A stretch of 64,000 bases of DNA from BOG-908 sp965198855 (GCA_965198855.1 CBDAPZ010000002.1:744001-808000), one strand, 5' to 3'. Positions 47,842 to 56,994 are shown, counted from the first letter of the stretch. Program-made: numbers and translations. The notes: a model not told the origin generated them from the sequence alone.

Positions 47842-49179
47842 CTATAGAACCTCGAACTGTGGCATCGGCGCCTCGGCCGCCGTGAAGATCCTGCTTTTCA
47901 TAAGCCCGGTACAGACCAGGGCGACCAGCCCAAGTGCGATGAGGTAGACCGCGACATAGGCCGGGTTTCCGCCGTGGCTGCGCAACAACGCCGTCGCCAC
48001 CACCGGGGCCAGGCCGCCGCCCAGCGCACCTGCCAGCTGCACCGAAATCGAGATGCCACTATAGCGCACGGCGGCCGGAAACTGCGAGGCGAACAGCATG
48101 GATTCCGGCGCATACAGCACCGCGAACACCACGCCGATCGCCAGGATCATGGCCAGCCAGACCAGCGGGCCGCTCTTTGTCGCCAGCAACGCGAAGAACG
48201 GGTAGGCGAACAGGCACATGATCACCATGCCGATCGCAAACAGCCTGCGCTGGCCGATGCGGTCGCTGAGCGCCCCCATCAGCGGCATCGTCACCACCGA
48301 TACCGCAGCCCCGGCGGTGACGGCGTTGAGCACCTGCGAGCGGCTCAGATGCAGCGTGCCGGTGGCGTAAGATAGCGCGAAGGTGCTCACCGTGTAGAAC
48401 CACGTGTTCTCCGCGATGCGCGCACCGATAATCGTCAGCAGCGAACGCCAATGTTCGCGCAACACGACGGCCGCCGGCACCCGCTTTTCTCCGCCCAGCT
48501 TCTGTGCTGCCAGGAACTCCGGCGATTCCGGCACCTGGCGACGAATGTACCAGCCGATCCCCAGCAGTACCACGCTGGCCAGGAACGGGATGCGCCAGCC
48601 CCAGGAGAGAAGCGCGGGCTCCGGCAGGAGCGAGACCAGGCTCATCGCCACCGAGGCCAGGATCAGCCCAGGCCCCACCCCCATCTGCGGCAGGCTGCCG
48701 TAGAAGCCCCGCTTGCCGACCGGCGCGTGCTCTACTGCCATCAGCACCGCACCGCCCCACTCGCCGCCCACCGCAATACCCTGGGTCAGCCGCAGCAGCA
48801 CCAGCAGCACCGCCGCCCAGTCGCCGATCACCGCGTAGGGAGGCAGCAGACCGATCAGCACCGTCGGCACGCCCATCAGCAGGATCGTCAGCAGCAAGGT
48901 CGCTTTCCGCCCGATACGGTCGCCGATATGGCCGAAGATGAAGCCGCCCAACGGCCGCCCGACAAAACCCACCGCGTAGGTGGCGAAAGCGGCCAGGGTG
49001 CCGGTCAGCGGATCGAGCTGCGGGAAGAAGATCTTGTTGAACACCAACGCCGCCGCGGTGCCATAGAGGAAAAAATCGAACCATTCGATGCTGGTGCCAA
49101 ACATGCTGGACCAGGCCGCGAGCACATGCGGGCGGGCGGCTTTGGATTGGACAGCTTGTTCTTCCAGCGTGGTTGGCAT
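47842..49179 (-). CDS. MFS transporter, metabolite:H+ symporter (MHS) family
   Basis: A 445-residue, 12-helix transporter. SMFGTSIEWFDFFLYGTAAALVF is the MHS opening, and GRPLGGFIFGHIGDRIGRKATL is the MFS loop 2-3 motif; RLTQGIAVGGEWGGAVLM is also typical. MHS members import organic acids such as alpha-ketoglutarate, shikimate or citrate with protons; the substrate is not predictable. GGGGAG precedes the ATG. A repeat element lies upstream of its start. Confidence 0.88.
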   Translation of the reverse strand: MPTTLEEQAVQSKAARPHVLAAWSSMFGTSIEWFDFFLYGTAAALVFNKIFFPQLDPLTGTLAAFATYAVGFVGRPLGGFIFGHIGDRIGRKATLLLTILLMGVPTVLIGLLPPYAVIGDWAAVLLVLLRLTQGIAVGGEWGGAVLMAVEHAPVGKRGFYGSLPQMGVGPGLILASVAMSLVSLLPEPALLSWGWRIPFLASVVLLGIGWYIRRQVPESPEFLAAQKLGGEKRVPAAVVLREHWRSLLTIIGARIAENTWFYTVSTFALSYATGTLHLSRSQVLNAVTAGAAVSVVTMPLMGALSDRIGQRRLFAIGMVIMCLFAYPFFALLATKSGPLVWLAMILAIGVVFAVLYAPESMLFASQFPAAVRYSGISISVQLAGALGGGLAPVVATALLRSHGGNPAYVAVYLIALGLVALVCTGLMKSRIFTAAEAPMPQFEVL

Positions 49180-49221
49180 GACGAAAACTCCCCATAGAAT
49201 TCCACCGTTGTTCGGCAGTTA

Positions 49222-49345
49222 TAGAAGCAAGGCCATCTTTTCTGAAGAAAAGAAGCAAAAGACTTTTGCGTTGGTTTCGGGCTTCTATCCGGCGACGTCT
49301 GGTATCAAGATAGCAGGTTCGGTTCTTTCAAAAGAATTGCTTCCT
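49222..49345. repeat. Full dispersed repeat element, degenerate
   Basis: Left arm CATCTTTTC-TGAA-GAAAAGAAGC is intact and the core (GGTTTCGGGCTTCTATCCGG) is diverged. The right arm has lost bases (GGTTCTTTCAAAAGAATTGC). It sits upstream of the MFS start, so here it is not at a shared gene end. Confidence 0.75.
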
Positions 49346-49595
49346 ACTAGCTCGAACGAGCGCATATTGCCTCTCATCGTAGAGAAATCCTGCTTGCCCG
49401 CACCTGGCTTGGCAAGCGTGTCACAGATCTCCGCCGCATGCACGCCAAGCGATGCATCTGCGGGCGGGGCGTGCCGGCAGCGCGCTTGCCGCTGACGAAT
49501 GCGTAAGTTCCTTGGCCCATGAGCTGGGCCTTGACGCAGCGATAGCTACTGGACTCACATACCGACAGGTGTTTCGACTCAGGCAAATCCATACG

Positions 49596-49825
49596 GAACT
49601 TGGTGACTATCGCTTGGTCGGTTACATCAGCAACCTGATCTATACGCGCGAGCTCTATGATCTGCCTTTGATCAACCCGTCCCATCGCCCCAGCTTCTCG
49701 AGCTCGAATGCTCTGGCGCATTTGGCGGCCGTGAGGGCAGGCCATGGATTCCGTGTGTGCCAGGCTTCATTGCTGCGCATAAGTTTATGACTGAAGGTTT
49801 ACACGGATATGCGGATCCAGAATGA
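49596..49825 (+). pseudogene. Relic of a LysR-family regulator (C-terminal domain)
   Basis: ELGDYRLVGYISNLIYTRELYD...RPSFSSSNALAHLAAVRAGHGF matches the effector-binding domain of LysR regulators (…GYI…L.Y…S…A..AAGxG). After GHGFRV the frame changes; one missing base (CGTGTG TG instead of CGTGTG CTG) would give VLPGFIAAHKF to the stop at 49825. The N-terminal HTH part is absent. LysR regulators are often divergent from transporters, and this relic is divergent from the MFS gene. Confidence 0.65.
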
Positions 49826-49955
49826 TCCTTGGTCACCGTGGCCTAACATCTTGCGCCCGCCTACAAGATTTCCGTGCGAACGATCCCAGGCTGTTCGGTC
49901 CGAATGTTTTCGGCATATGTGCAACCCGGGACCGTATGGCTTTCCCCCTTCCGGA

Positions 49956-50204
49956 TTATCGGGGCGTAGACGTCGTCGGTGTCTGGCAGGTTGAATCCGG
50001 ATAGGCGCGGCTGCCGCATACGTAGCCAGCACGCGCCGCTTGTTCATGCCGCGAGAGGCCTTCCGCATTGGCCCCCGCCGGCTGAGCAGCCTGGGCGGTT
50101 CTCGCGTTTGTTACGGGCGTCGAGGCGGAGATGGCCTGCGAAAACGCGGGTGTGGCGAATGCCATCATAGCAGCTACTGCGGAATCGATAACGCGCAATT
50201 TCAT
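49956..50204 (-). CDS. Small exported protein
   Basis: An 82-residue protein with a signal peptide (VIDSAVAAMMAFATPAFSQA). AGGAG lies six bases before the ATG at 50202-50204. The mature part is Ala/Thr/Gln-rich and has two cysteines (YVCGSRAYPDSTCQ) that may form a disulfide. No family was recognised. Confidence 0.6.
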   Translation of the reverse strand: MKLRVIDSAVAAMMAFATPAFSQAISASTPVTNARTAQAAQPAGANAEGLSRHEQAARAGYVCGSRAYPDSTCQTPTTSTPR

Positions 50205-50356
50205 GAGAATCTCCTGGCTTGATCACGACGCTCATGGACACAGCGCTTTTACGAAACACCGTCGTCCAGACCCTCGTGATGCCAAGACGTAGGGTGCGAG
50301 GCACGAGAAAGTAATTAAAAGCTTTTTTAGAGCGCGCCATCCTGCTTATCGGTCGC

Positions 50357-50613
50357 CTACCCAGGCGCCGGAATACCGTCCGGCGCATCCTGCAGTGGCT
50401 GGACGGAGATCTCGATTGTGCCGCGATCCGGGCGCTGTAGGTCCGGCGCCATTGAAATGAGCAAGCCCACCAAAAGCGACATGAGTGCGAGGGCAACGCG
50501 GCGCGTGACGCCGGCAGCACCTGCTGCAAAACCGGAAAACCCACTGCGACGGCCGATGGGAAAACAAGTGCCAGCAGCACCACGACAGGCACGTGATTGC
50601 GCAGCGCTGTCAT
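50357..50613 (-). pseudogene. Small membrane protein with a frameshift
   Basis: The ATG at 50611-50613 has a GGAGAGAGG ribosome site and reads MTALRNHVPVVVLLALVFPSAV. At a run of four T the frame is lost; adding one T continues as FSGFAAGAAG, then VALALMSLLVGLLIS, and ends at a TAG at 50357 (85 residues in all). The pieces form one two-helix membrane protein. A one-base deletion or a homopolymer sequencing error are both possible. It follows the antiporter gene on the same strand. Confidence 0.6.
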
Positions 50614-50699
50614 GCGCCTCTCTCCGATATTGTTCATCTCGTTGAGGGATTGGATGGCGGCGCAGATCAACACGGTCTTCAGAAAGGCGCGAAAACGAT

Positions 50700-51965
50700 C
50701 TACGCGCGAGCGTTCCGTGCCGCGACCCTTACGCCGAGAAACGCCGAGAGATGCGTGCCTGTCACACCATGCGCCACGACCGAGGCGAAGGCGGCGAGGC
50801 TCACAATGGGCCACAGCACTGCAAGCCCGGTCATGTCTTTTGCCTCCAGCGCGTAGAAGATCGCGGCGGCGCCTACCGGACCGAACCAGCCGGCGAACAG
50901 ATTTTCGGGCAGGCGCCTGGCCCAGGGCATGAAGCGGCCCAGCAGCAGCCAGGCCGGCATGCGACGCAGGAACAGCACGCCGGCGACGAGGCCCACCGCC
51001 TTCCACCCCATCGCGCCCCAGGCCGACCAGGGGGCCGCAACGCCGAGCAGGATAATGATCGGCAGGTCGAAGAAGCGGGTGATCGCCTCGTTGAAATGCT
51101 CCTGGTGCTCCTGCGCCTCATGGTCATAGGCGTGATTGAGCACGGCGCCGGCCACGAACGCGCCAAGCACGCCGTTGCCGTCGATCGCCTGCAACCCGGC
51201 CAAGGTCGCGACCGCCAGGGCCAGCGCGATGGTCAGTAGCGAGGAACGGTCGGCGCCAGGCTGCCTTGTGGCCCATTTCAGCAAAACGCCCGCCGCATAA
51301 CCGAGGCTGGTGCCCACGACGATCGCAGTGCCGACCTGCCACAGCACCGCAGTCAGCACCCAACCGCCGACCACGTGCACCAAGCTGTCCGCGCCAGTAC
51401 CTTGCAGAAGCGCGATCGGCAGCAAAACAATCGGGCCTGCCAGGCCATCGTTCAGCGCGCTCTCGGCGGAGATCGCGTGCCGCAGATCGACCGGTATCGC
51501 CGTGCGGGCCAGTTCGCCGCTGACCACGGGCGCGGACAGCACCGGGTCGGTGGGTGCGATGATGGCACCGAGCAGTGCACAGACCATCCAGGGCAGGTGG
51601 AAGCACCAGGCCATGATCGCGGCGCCGGCCGCCCACATCAGCAGCATGCCGGGGCCGAGCGCCACCGCCAGCCCCACCCAGTGTTGCCGTAGCCACCCCA
51701 GCGGCAGCCGCATGGCGGCGGCGAGCACGGCGATGGCAAGCGTGACCCGCGCGGCTTCACGCAGGATATCGTGCGCGAGTGGGCTGTGGGCGGGGTCGAG
51801 CGTGAGCAGCCCAAAACCAAGCGGCCCGATGGCGATGCCGAACGCGGCACACGCCAGCGGTTCGGAAACCCAGAGTCTTGCATTCACCAGGCCGGCGGCG
51901 GCGCCCAGAATGAGGAGCATCGAGGCGATGGAGAAGCCGAGTAGCCACGGATGAACGACGATCAT
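50700..51965 (-). CDS. Cation:proton antiporter (CPA1/NhaP-type)
   Basis: A 421-residue protein with about 12 membrane segments. LGAIIAPTDPVLSAPVVSGEL, then AESALNDGLAGPIVLLP, are the CPA1 hallmarks: the Asn-Asp pair binds cation and proton. Members extrude Na+ or K+ in exchange for protons and help pH homeostasis. There is no C-terminal regulatory domain. The broken small membrane protein lies downstream and a repeat element upstream. Confidence 0.88.
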   Translation of the reverse strand: MIVVHPWLLGFSIASMLLILGAAAGLVNARLWVSEPLACAAFGIAIGPLGFGLLTLDPAHSPLAHDILREAARVTLAIAVLAAAMRLPLGWLRQHWVGLAVALGPGMLLMWAAGAAIMAWCFHLPWMVCALLGAIIAPTDPVLSAPVVSGELARTAIPVDLRHAISAESALNDGLAGPIVLLPIALLQGTGADSLVHVVGGWVLTAVLWQVGTAIVVGTSLGYAAGVLLKWATRQPGADRSSLLTIALALAVATLAGLQAIDGNGVLGAFVAGAVLNHAYDHEAQEHQEHFNEAITRFFDLPIIILLGVAAPWSAWGAMGWKAVGLVAGVLFLRRMPAWLLLGRFMPWARRLPENLFAGWFGPVGAAAIFYALEAKDMTGLAVLWPIVSLAAFASVVAHGVTGTHLSAFLGVRVAARNARA

Positions 51966-51990
51966 GCGCGGACCCTATCCCGGCGCGAGG

Positions 51991-52123
51991 AAGAGAAGCA
52001 GTTCTTTTTTGAAAAAAAGAACCAAAAAACTTTCGTTATTATGGCGCCCGCTTCTGGATAGATCCGCGACAGCGACATAAAAGTCTTTTGCTTCTTTTCT
52101 TCAGAAAAGAAGGCCGTTCTTCT
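51991..52123. repeat. Full dispersed repeat element, opposite orientation
   Basis: The core reads GGATAGATCCGCGACAGCGAC, the complement of the other copies. Arms: GCAGTTCTTTTTTGAAAAAAAG and CTTCTTTTC-TTCA-GAAAAGAAG. It lies between the antiporter start and the mscS 3' fragment. Confidence 0.9.
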
Positions 52124-52226
52124 ATGAGCTTTCCTCAAGAGTTTCCTGTATCTGGCTCATGTCTTTGGAATGCGGGCTTGAGCCGGCACGGCCCCCGTTC
52201 CAGCCGGCCAACCTTCCCGTTGCCTG

Positions 52227-52682
52227 CTACGATCCCCGGGCCTCGATTTCTTCGACCGTTCCTTCGAAGTTGTTGACGATGATCTGGTCGCCGATACGGA
52301 ATGGCTCGGTTAGCAGGATCAGGATGCCTGCGAGGAAATTCTGCAATATGTCTCGAAACGCGAAGCCGATCGCGACGCCGCTGATGCCCAGGATCTGTAT
52401 GAGCTGCGCTGGCTGGAACGACGGCACGGCGATGACGAGGGCGACCAGCACCCCAAGCAGCATCAGGCCGCCTTCGGTAAGGCGGCCGAGCACCAAGGCA
52501 AGATTGGCGTGTTTGCGCCTGCGTGCGAAGACGAAACAATTCGCATTGTAAAACTGTACGGACCCAGAAGTGCCATTATAAAAACTTGCGTTTCCACTGC
52601 TTGTTCCGGCAAGTGCTGAATTAGACCCAGTGAGAAGAGCGCAACATCCAATAAGGAGACTGACGATCAACCTAAAAGACAT
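52227..52682 (-). pseudogene. Chimeric reading frame: exported leader fused to mscS 3' fragment
   Basis: A 151-residue frame. Residues 1-52 (signal MSFRLIVSLLIGCCALL..., with GAGG upstream) come from an unrelated, A/T-richer gene. From ARRRKHANLALVLG on it is an MscS-type mechanosensitive channel (IGFAFRDILQNFLAGILILL; PFRIGDQIIVNNFEGTVEEIE) that stops just after this motif, so the beta-domain and C-terminus are lost. The missing mscS N-terminus is found at 53832-54011 on the same strand. A working channel cannot be made from this. Confidence 0.75.
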
Positions 52683-53890
52683 ATCATTATCCTCTTCTGA
52701 TTGAGTTTAAGTGATGCAGTTGTGGATCTCACCACCTCGATAGCCGGAGACGCTATGAGTAAACATATTTGTCTTACAACTTACCCCAGTCAGCTGACCT
52801 GAAGCTTGGCACCTCTGAAAATCCTATGATTTCAAGTAACACTATCCGTTTCTCCTGACTTCGAAATCCCAGGTTAGGAACTCTGGTTTTCGTTTGTAGA
52901 GATTTCGTGGGGTTGCGCCCTCGGTTAGGCATTGACCGTCGCTCGTGCACGCTGTTGTAAATCGGTGGCGTTACTGGAAGTTGCTGCTCCAAACTGCAGC
53001 AATGCAAGGCCTATCCGGGAATTTTGGTTTTCTGTTGACCGAAAGGTGGGCACGCTATTTTCGAGAGCTAGGCTGAATTTGCCAAAAACGCCGTCGACCT
53101 GAAGGCTAAGTGTTTGGCTTGTTGCAGTGGTGCCATTTATCGAGGTTTGCAAACTGGCTTTCGTCTCGCTGACCGATCCGCCCCCGCTCGAAATCGACGA
53201 TGAGGCGGCCGCCAAGACCGACTGAACGTTAAGTATTTCTTGGTCAAGCTGAGACATTCCGCTTCCAAGAGATAGCTCCGAGACAAAGGAAGGTGTGGTC
53301 GCAGCCGGTCCCTTCAGTCGGCTCTCGGCTACCGTGTATTCTCCCGTCATGTCGCTTATTTTCTGCGTTTCTTTCCCAAAAGAGGATTCAGAAATCGCAT
53401 TGGCGTAGTTGCTCATAGCATTAACGACATTCGAGTCGGGGTTTGGACTATCAGATACCGCCTGTATGAAAAACAAACTGGCATCGGCGTACGCGGCTAG
53501 TTTTGCATCGTCTGACGATGCCTTACTGTCAATCACCAGTGCATCATGCTTCAACTGCTGAGGTAAAGCCTTCAATGCTGCTTTTGCCTCTGTTGAGAGC
53601 GATATCGTGTCTTGGGGGCTAGCCTCCCCGCCCGTTTTCACAAGCGTTGCATCAACCGTGTCGGTAATTGGACCGGGGTTGGTCGAATCTATCCCACTAG
53701 ACTTAAGATGCGACAACGGATCAGCCACATCTTGGTTTTGAGAGAGAGCAACCAGCATTGAGAACTCCCGGTCTAAGTAAATTAAGTTTTCTGCTCTATA
53801 GGCTTAACACGTTAAAATTCCGAGAACGTCACTATGCCTCGGCGGTCTGTGCCGGGACTAGGTTCAACCTGTGACGCCGGCACGAACGGA
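52530..53890. other. AT-richer insert interrupting an mscS-like gene
   Basis: The 5' and 3' parts of one MscS gene lie on either side of this stretch of about 1.36 kb in the correct order and strand. Base composition here is visibly lower in G+C than the flanks, and two open frames start inside it with their own ribosome sites. Boundaries are estimates from where MscS similarity ends. No transposase or inverted ends were found, so the mechanism is unknown. Confidence 0.6.
52925..53758 (-). CDS. Unrecognised protein on the AT-richer insert
   Basis: A 277-residue protein with no signal peptide or transmembrane helix. It is rich in Ser, Ala, Thr, Asn and Gln (about 50 Ser). Segment DTISLSTEAKAALKAL resembles the Ser-rich linkers seen in some flagellar or surface proteins, but this is weak. 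A coiled or helical middle (LAAYADASLFFIQAV) is visible. GGGAG precedes the ATG at 53756-53758. Its composition differs from neighbours, which suggests transfer from elsewhere. Function unknown. Confidence 0.55.
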   Translation of the reverse strand: MLVALSQNQDVADPLSHLKSSGIDSTNPGPITDTVDATLVKTGGEASPQDTISLSTEAKAALKALPQQLKHDALVIDSKASSDDAKLAAYADASLFFIQAVSDSPNPDSNVVNAMSNYANAISESSFGKETQKISDMTGEYTVAESRLKGPAATTPSFVSELSLGSGMSQLDQEILNVQSVLAAASSSISSGGGSVSETKASLQTSINGTTATSQTLSLQVDGVFGKFSLALENSVPTFRSTENQNSRIGLALLQFGAATSSNATDLQQRARATVNA

Positions 53891-54011
53891 TCCCACGACC
53901 GGCGAACTTCGCGCCGATATGGAAGGCGATATAGAGCAGCAGCGCCAGAACCAGATAAGGTAGACGGGCAAAGAGGCCGCTCACCATGCCCTGCAATGAG
54001 CGGAAAGCCTG
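53832..54011 (-). pseudogene. mscS-like 5' fragment
   Basis: Reads QAFRSLQGMVSGLFARLPYL, then VLALLLYIAFHIGAKFAGRG, the N-terminal membrane segment pattern of small MscS channels. An in-frame TAG directly precedes it and similarity ends near 53890; the frame closes at a TAG at 53832. The rest of the gene is at 52227-52530. A start codon may be the ATG at 53985-53987. Confidence 0.65.
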
Positions 54012-54551
54012 CTACAAGTCGAAAGTCACGAACGCATGCTCGCAGTGTAATCCGAAGCTTCACATCGAATGACGAGGGGCATTTTAATTCCAATGGGTGC
54101 CAGCCACGCCTAACGCAGCAAGCTCCAAACCCGGACCGCAAGATTGCGCGTGGCTCGACGCACGAGCCTCGAAGCAGAATTTTAAAAGGTCATGCCACGA
54201 TGATGAATGACGTGAGTCGGGCGCTTGGACAAGAAGAGTTGGAGTACCAGCGTAGTATGTTCGTTCGATAACGCAGGCATGAAGACATAGGTGCATAGCG
54301 GCGAAAATATAATTTTGTCGTCGGGATCACCCGAGGGCTTCAACTCTCGGGGCATCATGGGAGGCAGTCTTCCAAGCAATCGACAGGCGCATACGGGATC
54401 TTCCGCGAACGCTGGACACATTGCTGTAAATGCAGACGAGCCGGGGTGATCCGTGTTGGGCTTGGCAATATAAAATTCAGGCTGCAGGAAATACTCCTTG
54501 GAGATGCTGCCGGCTGCTGCCAACACGACACCATCAGTTAAGGATACAACG
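54012..54551. other. 540-bp stretch without a recognised gene
   Basis: No frame here has a convincing start, ribosome site or family match on either strand. It precedes the exported-protein gene at 54552 and probably holds its promoter plus decayed sequence next to the mscS 5' fragment. Confidence 0.5.
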
Positions 54552-55232
54552 ATGAAGCGACTTCTCGGCTTGGCGATTGCCGCCGGCACGGCCCTCTCCG
54601 TCACGGCCATGGCCGCGACACCCGAGCGGGTGCGGGGCACCGTCACCGCCGTAACGGCCGACAGCGTGACCGTGCAGACGGCCGGGAAAGACGTGACGGT
54701 AGGGCTGACGCCGGCCACGCATTACCTGAAAGTCGTCAAATCCTCGCTCACCAACGTGGACAAGGACAGCTATATCGGCACGGCCACCAAACAGGTCGGC
54801 GGCAAGCTGATCGCACTCGAGGTCGTGATATTCCCGCCTGCGATGAAGGGCACCGGCGACGGCCATTATGGCTGGGATCGTATTCCTGACACGACCGTAT
54901 CGGGCGGCAGTGGCTCCACGACCAGCAGCATGACGAACGGCACGGTTTCAGCCGTGGCGTCGAACGGTGCCATGGCCAACAGCAGCATGACGAACGGCAT
55001 GGTGTCGTCCAGCCACGGCAAGGCCGGGGCGAAGCAGATCACGGTCACCTACAAGGGTGGCGACCAGACCATCCTGGTGCCGCCGACGGCACCGATCGTG
55101 GCCTTTGAACCGAATACGATGAGCGATCTCGTAAAGGGCAAGGCCGTGTTCGTTCTCGCTAGCGACGCCGACGGCAAGCTGACCGCCAACGCGGTCGCCA
55201 TCGGCGCGGATGGCGTGACACCGCCGATGTGA
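54552..55232 (+). CDS. Exported protein with OB-like domain
   Basis: A 226-residue protein with signal peptide (LLGLAIAAGTALSVTAMAA). ERVRGTVTAVTADSVTVQTAGKDVTVGL is the short beta-barrel pattern of DUF5666-like domains. The middle is Ser/Thr/Asn-rich with repeated SSMTNGTVS / SSMTNGMVS. AAGGA precedes the ATG. It is the first of three genes with a cytochrome b and a molybdopterin oxidoreductase, so a role in periplasmic redox is suggested by position only. Confidence 0.7.
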   Translation: MKRLLGLAIAAGTALSVTAMAATPERVRGTVTAVTADSVTVQTAGKDVTVGLTPATHYLKVVKSSLTNVDKDSYIGTATKQVGGKLIALEVVIFPPAMKGTGDGHYGWDRIPDTTVSGGSGSTTSSMTNGTVSAVASNGAMANSSMTNGMVSSSHGKAGAKQITVTYKGGDQTILVPPTAPIVAFEPNTMSDLVKGKAVFVLASDADGKLTANAVAIGADGVTPPM

Positions 55233-55254
55233 TCGCAGGAGCGCCGGAGGTCGC

Positions 55255-55878
55255 ATGGAGCAATTGGGCAGTTCAGCGAGGCCGGCGCACCCGATGCCGA
55301 TCCGCGTCATGCATTGGGTAGGTGCGGCCGCGATCCTCTGCATGATCTTCAGCGGCATCAGCATCTACAATGCCTCGCCGAGTCTGCCCTTTACCTTTCC
55401 GGCCTGGATGATGCTGGGCGGGTGGCTGGCGGCCGGGATCGCCTGGCACATTTCCGCCATGTGGGTGCTGTTCGTCGACGGGATCGCTTACCTAACCTAC
55501 GGCTTCGCGACCGGGCATTTCCGGGCCGATATCGGCGTGCCCCATCCGGCTGCCTTGGGGCGTGACCTTGGGAAGGCGCTGCGCGGCCGCCTCGGCCACC
55601 GCGTCGGGCATTACAATGCTGTGCAGCGGGCGCTCTATGCAGGCGTGCTGGTGGCGATCTGCGGATCGGTCGCCACGGGCCTTTCCATCTGGAAGCCGGT
55701 GCAGTTCTACTGGCTGTCCGACCTGTTCGGCGGCTATCCGGTGGCACGCGGCATTCATCTGACATGCATGCTGGCCATCGCCGCGTTCATCGTGGTGCAT
55801 GTCGTGCTGGTCGCGATCTATCCGCGCACGCTCGTCGCTATGCTGGCACCCACCAAAGCGGAAGCGGGCGAGCCATGA
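55255..55878 (+). CDS. Cytochrome b561-like membrane subunit
   Basis: A 207-residue integral protein with four helices. PIRVMHWVGAAAILCMIFSGI carries the first heme His; WHISAMWVLFVDG and IHLTCMLAIAAFIVVHVVLVAIY carry others. GGAGG lies eight bases before the ATG. The stop overlaps the oxidoreductase ATG (ATGA), so it is the likely electron-transfer partner for that enzyme. Confidence 0.85.
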   Translation: MEQLGSSARPAHPMPIRVMHWVGAAAILCMIFSGISIYNASPSLPFTFPAWMMLGGWLAAGIAWHISAMWVLFVDGIAYLTYGFATGHFRADIGVPHPAALGRDLGKALRGRLGHRVGHYNAVQRALYAGVLVAICGSVATGLSIWKPVQFYWLSDLFGGYPVARGIHLTCMLAIAAFIVVHVVLVAIYPRTLVAMLAPTKAEAGEP

Positions 55879-56639
55879 GCAAGCATCTCGGTGCCGTCAG
55901 ACCGGCGGTGACGCCCGCAGAGATCCAGCCCGAGCTCGCGCGGATCGGGCGGCGTCACGCCTTGCTGCGCGGGCTATCGCTCGGCAGCCTGGGGCTGCTC
56001 ACCGGGTGCGATCTCAGCACGCATAGCGGGATAGATGCAGCCCTGTGGGCCATGCTGCGCTTCAATGATCGGGTGCAGGCTGCGCTGTTCTCCCGCACAC
56101 GACTGGCACAAACCTTCCCCGTGTCACAGGTCACAAACCCGTTCCGCTTCAACGCCTACTACGAAGAGTGGCAGGTGCGTGAGGTGCCTGATGGCTGGAA
56201 GCTGGCAATGTCCGGCCTGATCTCGGACAAGTCGCCCTGGACCATCGATCGGCTCCGCGCGCTGACGCAGGCCGACCAGGTGACCCGGCACATCTGCATC
56301 GAAGGCTGGAGCCAGATCGGTCATTGGAGCGGCCCGAAACTGAGCGATGTGCTCGCACGCGCCGGGGCGGATCTGACCGCGAGATATGTAGGCTTCTCCT
56401 GCTTCGACGGCTATTCGGCCAGCATCGACATGGCCAGCGCCCTGCACCCGCAGACGATCCTGGCCGTGGATTTCCTGGGCAAGCCGCTCGCACCGGAGTG
56501 GGGCGCACCGGTGCGGCTTCGCATCCCCGTCAAGCTCGGATTTAAAAGTGCGAAGAACGTGCAAGCGATGTTCGTGAGCAACACCAATCCGGGCGGCTAT
56601 TGGGAGAACCAGGGCTACGACTGGTTCTCGGGCGTGTAG
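55875..56639 (+). CDS. Molybdopterin-dependent oxidoreductase (sulfite oxidase fold)
   Basis: A 254-residue protein. A Tat-like start (RIGRRHALLRGLSLGSLGLL) ends in a possible lipobox LTGC. The catalytic domain has YYEEWQVREVPDGWKL and RHICIEGWSQIGHWSGPKLSDVL, where the Cys is the expected molybdenum ligand, then FDGYSASIDM and APVRLRIPVKLGFKSAKNV. It belongs with MsrP/YedY- or SorT-like enzymes paired with a b-type cytochrome. The substrate is not known. Confidence 0.85.
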   Translation: MSKHLGAVRPAVTPAEIQPELARIGRRHALLRGLSLGSLGLLTGCDLSTHSGIDAALWAMLRFNDRVQAALFSRTRLAQTFPVSQVTNPFRFNAYYEEWQVREVPDGWKLAMSGLISDKSPWTIDRLRALTQADQVTRHICIEGWSQIGHWSGPKLSDVLARAGADLTARYVGFSCFDGYSASIDMASALHPQTILAVDFLGKPLAPEWGAPVRLRIPVKLGFKSAKNVQAMFVSNTNPGGYWENQGYDWFSGV

Positions 56640-56700
56640 AACTGCGGACAGCGTGGCCGGCGTCGGTATCGATGCGCGATCGGCGTAACAGGCGCCGCCC

Positions 56701-56994
56701 TCACTGCGCTACGTGCGAAGGAGTGATCATGCTGTCGACCATCGCAGTGAGATCGTCTGCCATGACGATGATCTCGGCCTTCACGTGCTGACGAAATCCT
56801 GGTCCCTCATCATCCAACGTGCGGGTACGCTCCAGCAGCGAGTCATGGCGTTGCTCGAGGGCGACCAGCGTGCTGCTACCATGCACCTTCTCGGCTCCGC
56901 TTCCTGAACCGAGCTTTTGCTTCAGTGCTCTGATGCGGCCCTCCAGCACTTGAAGCCGCTGCGCAAGTTCCGGGTGTAGGTGTTTTTCGATCAT
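56701..56994 (-). CDS. Small coiled-coil protein
   Basis: A 97-residue protein. The first 60 residues are helical with heptads (LAQRLQVLEGRIRALKQKLG; LVALEQRHDSLLERTRTL). GAGGAG lies seven bases before the ATG. There is no signal peptide. It resembles small cytosolic helical proteins often found in stress clusters, but no family is assigned. It stands upstream of the VOC gene on the same strand as a separate unit. Confidence 0.6.
   Translation of the reverse strand: MIEKHLHPELAQRLQVLEGRIRALKQKLGSGSGAEKVHGSSTLVALEQRHDSLLERTRTLDDEGPGFRQHVKAEIIVMADDLTAMVDSMITPSHVAQ

Noticed and set aside
54182..54718. A 178-codon frame on the minus strand
   Set aside because: Overlaps the exported-protein gene antisense and has no ribosome site or family pattern.
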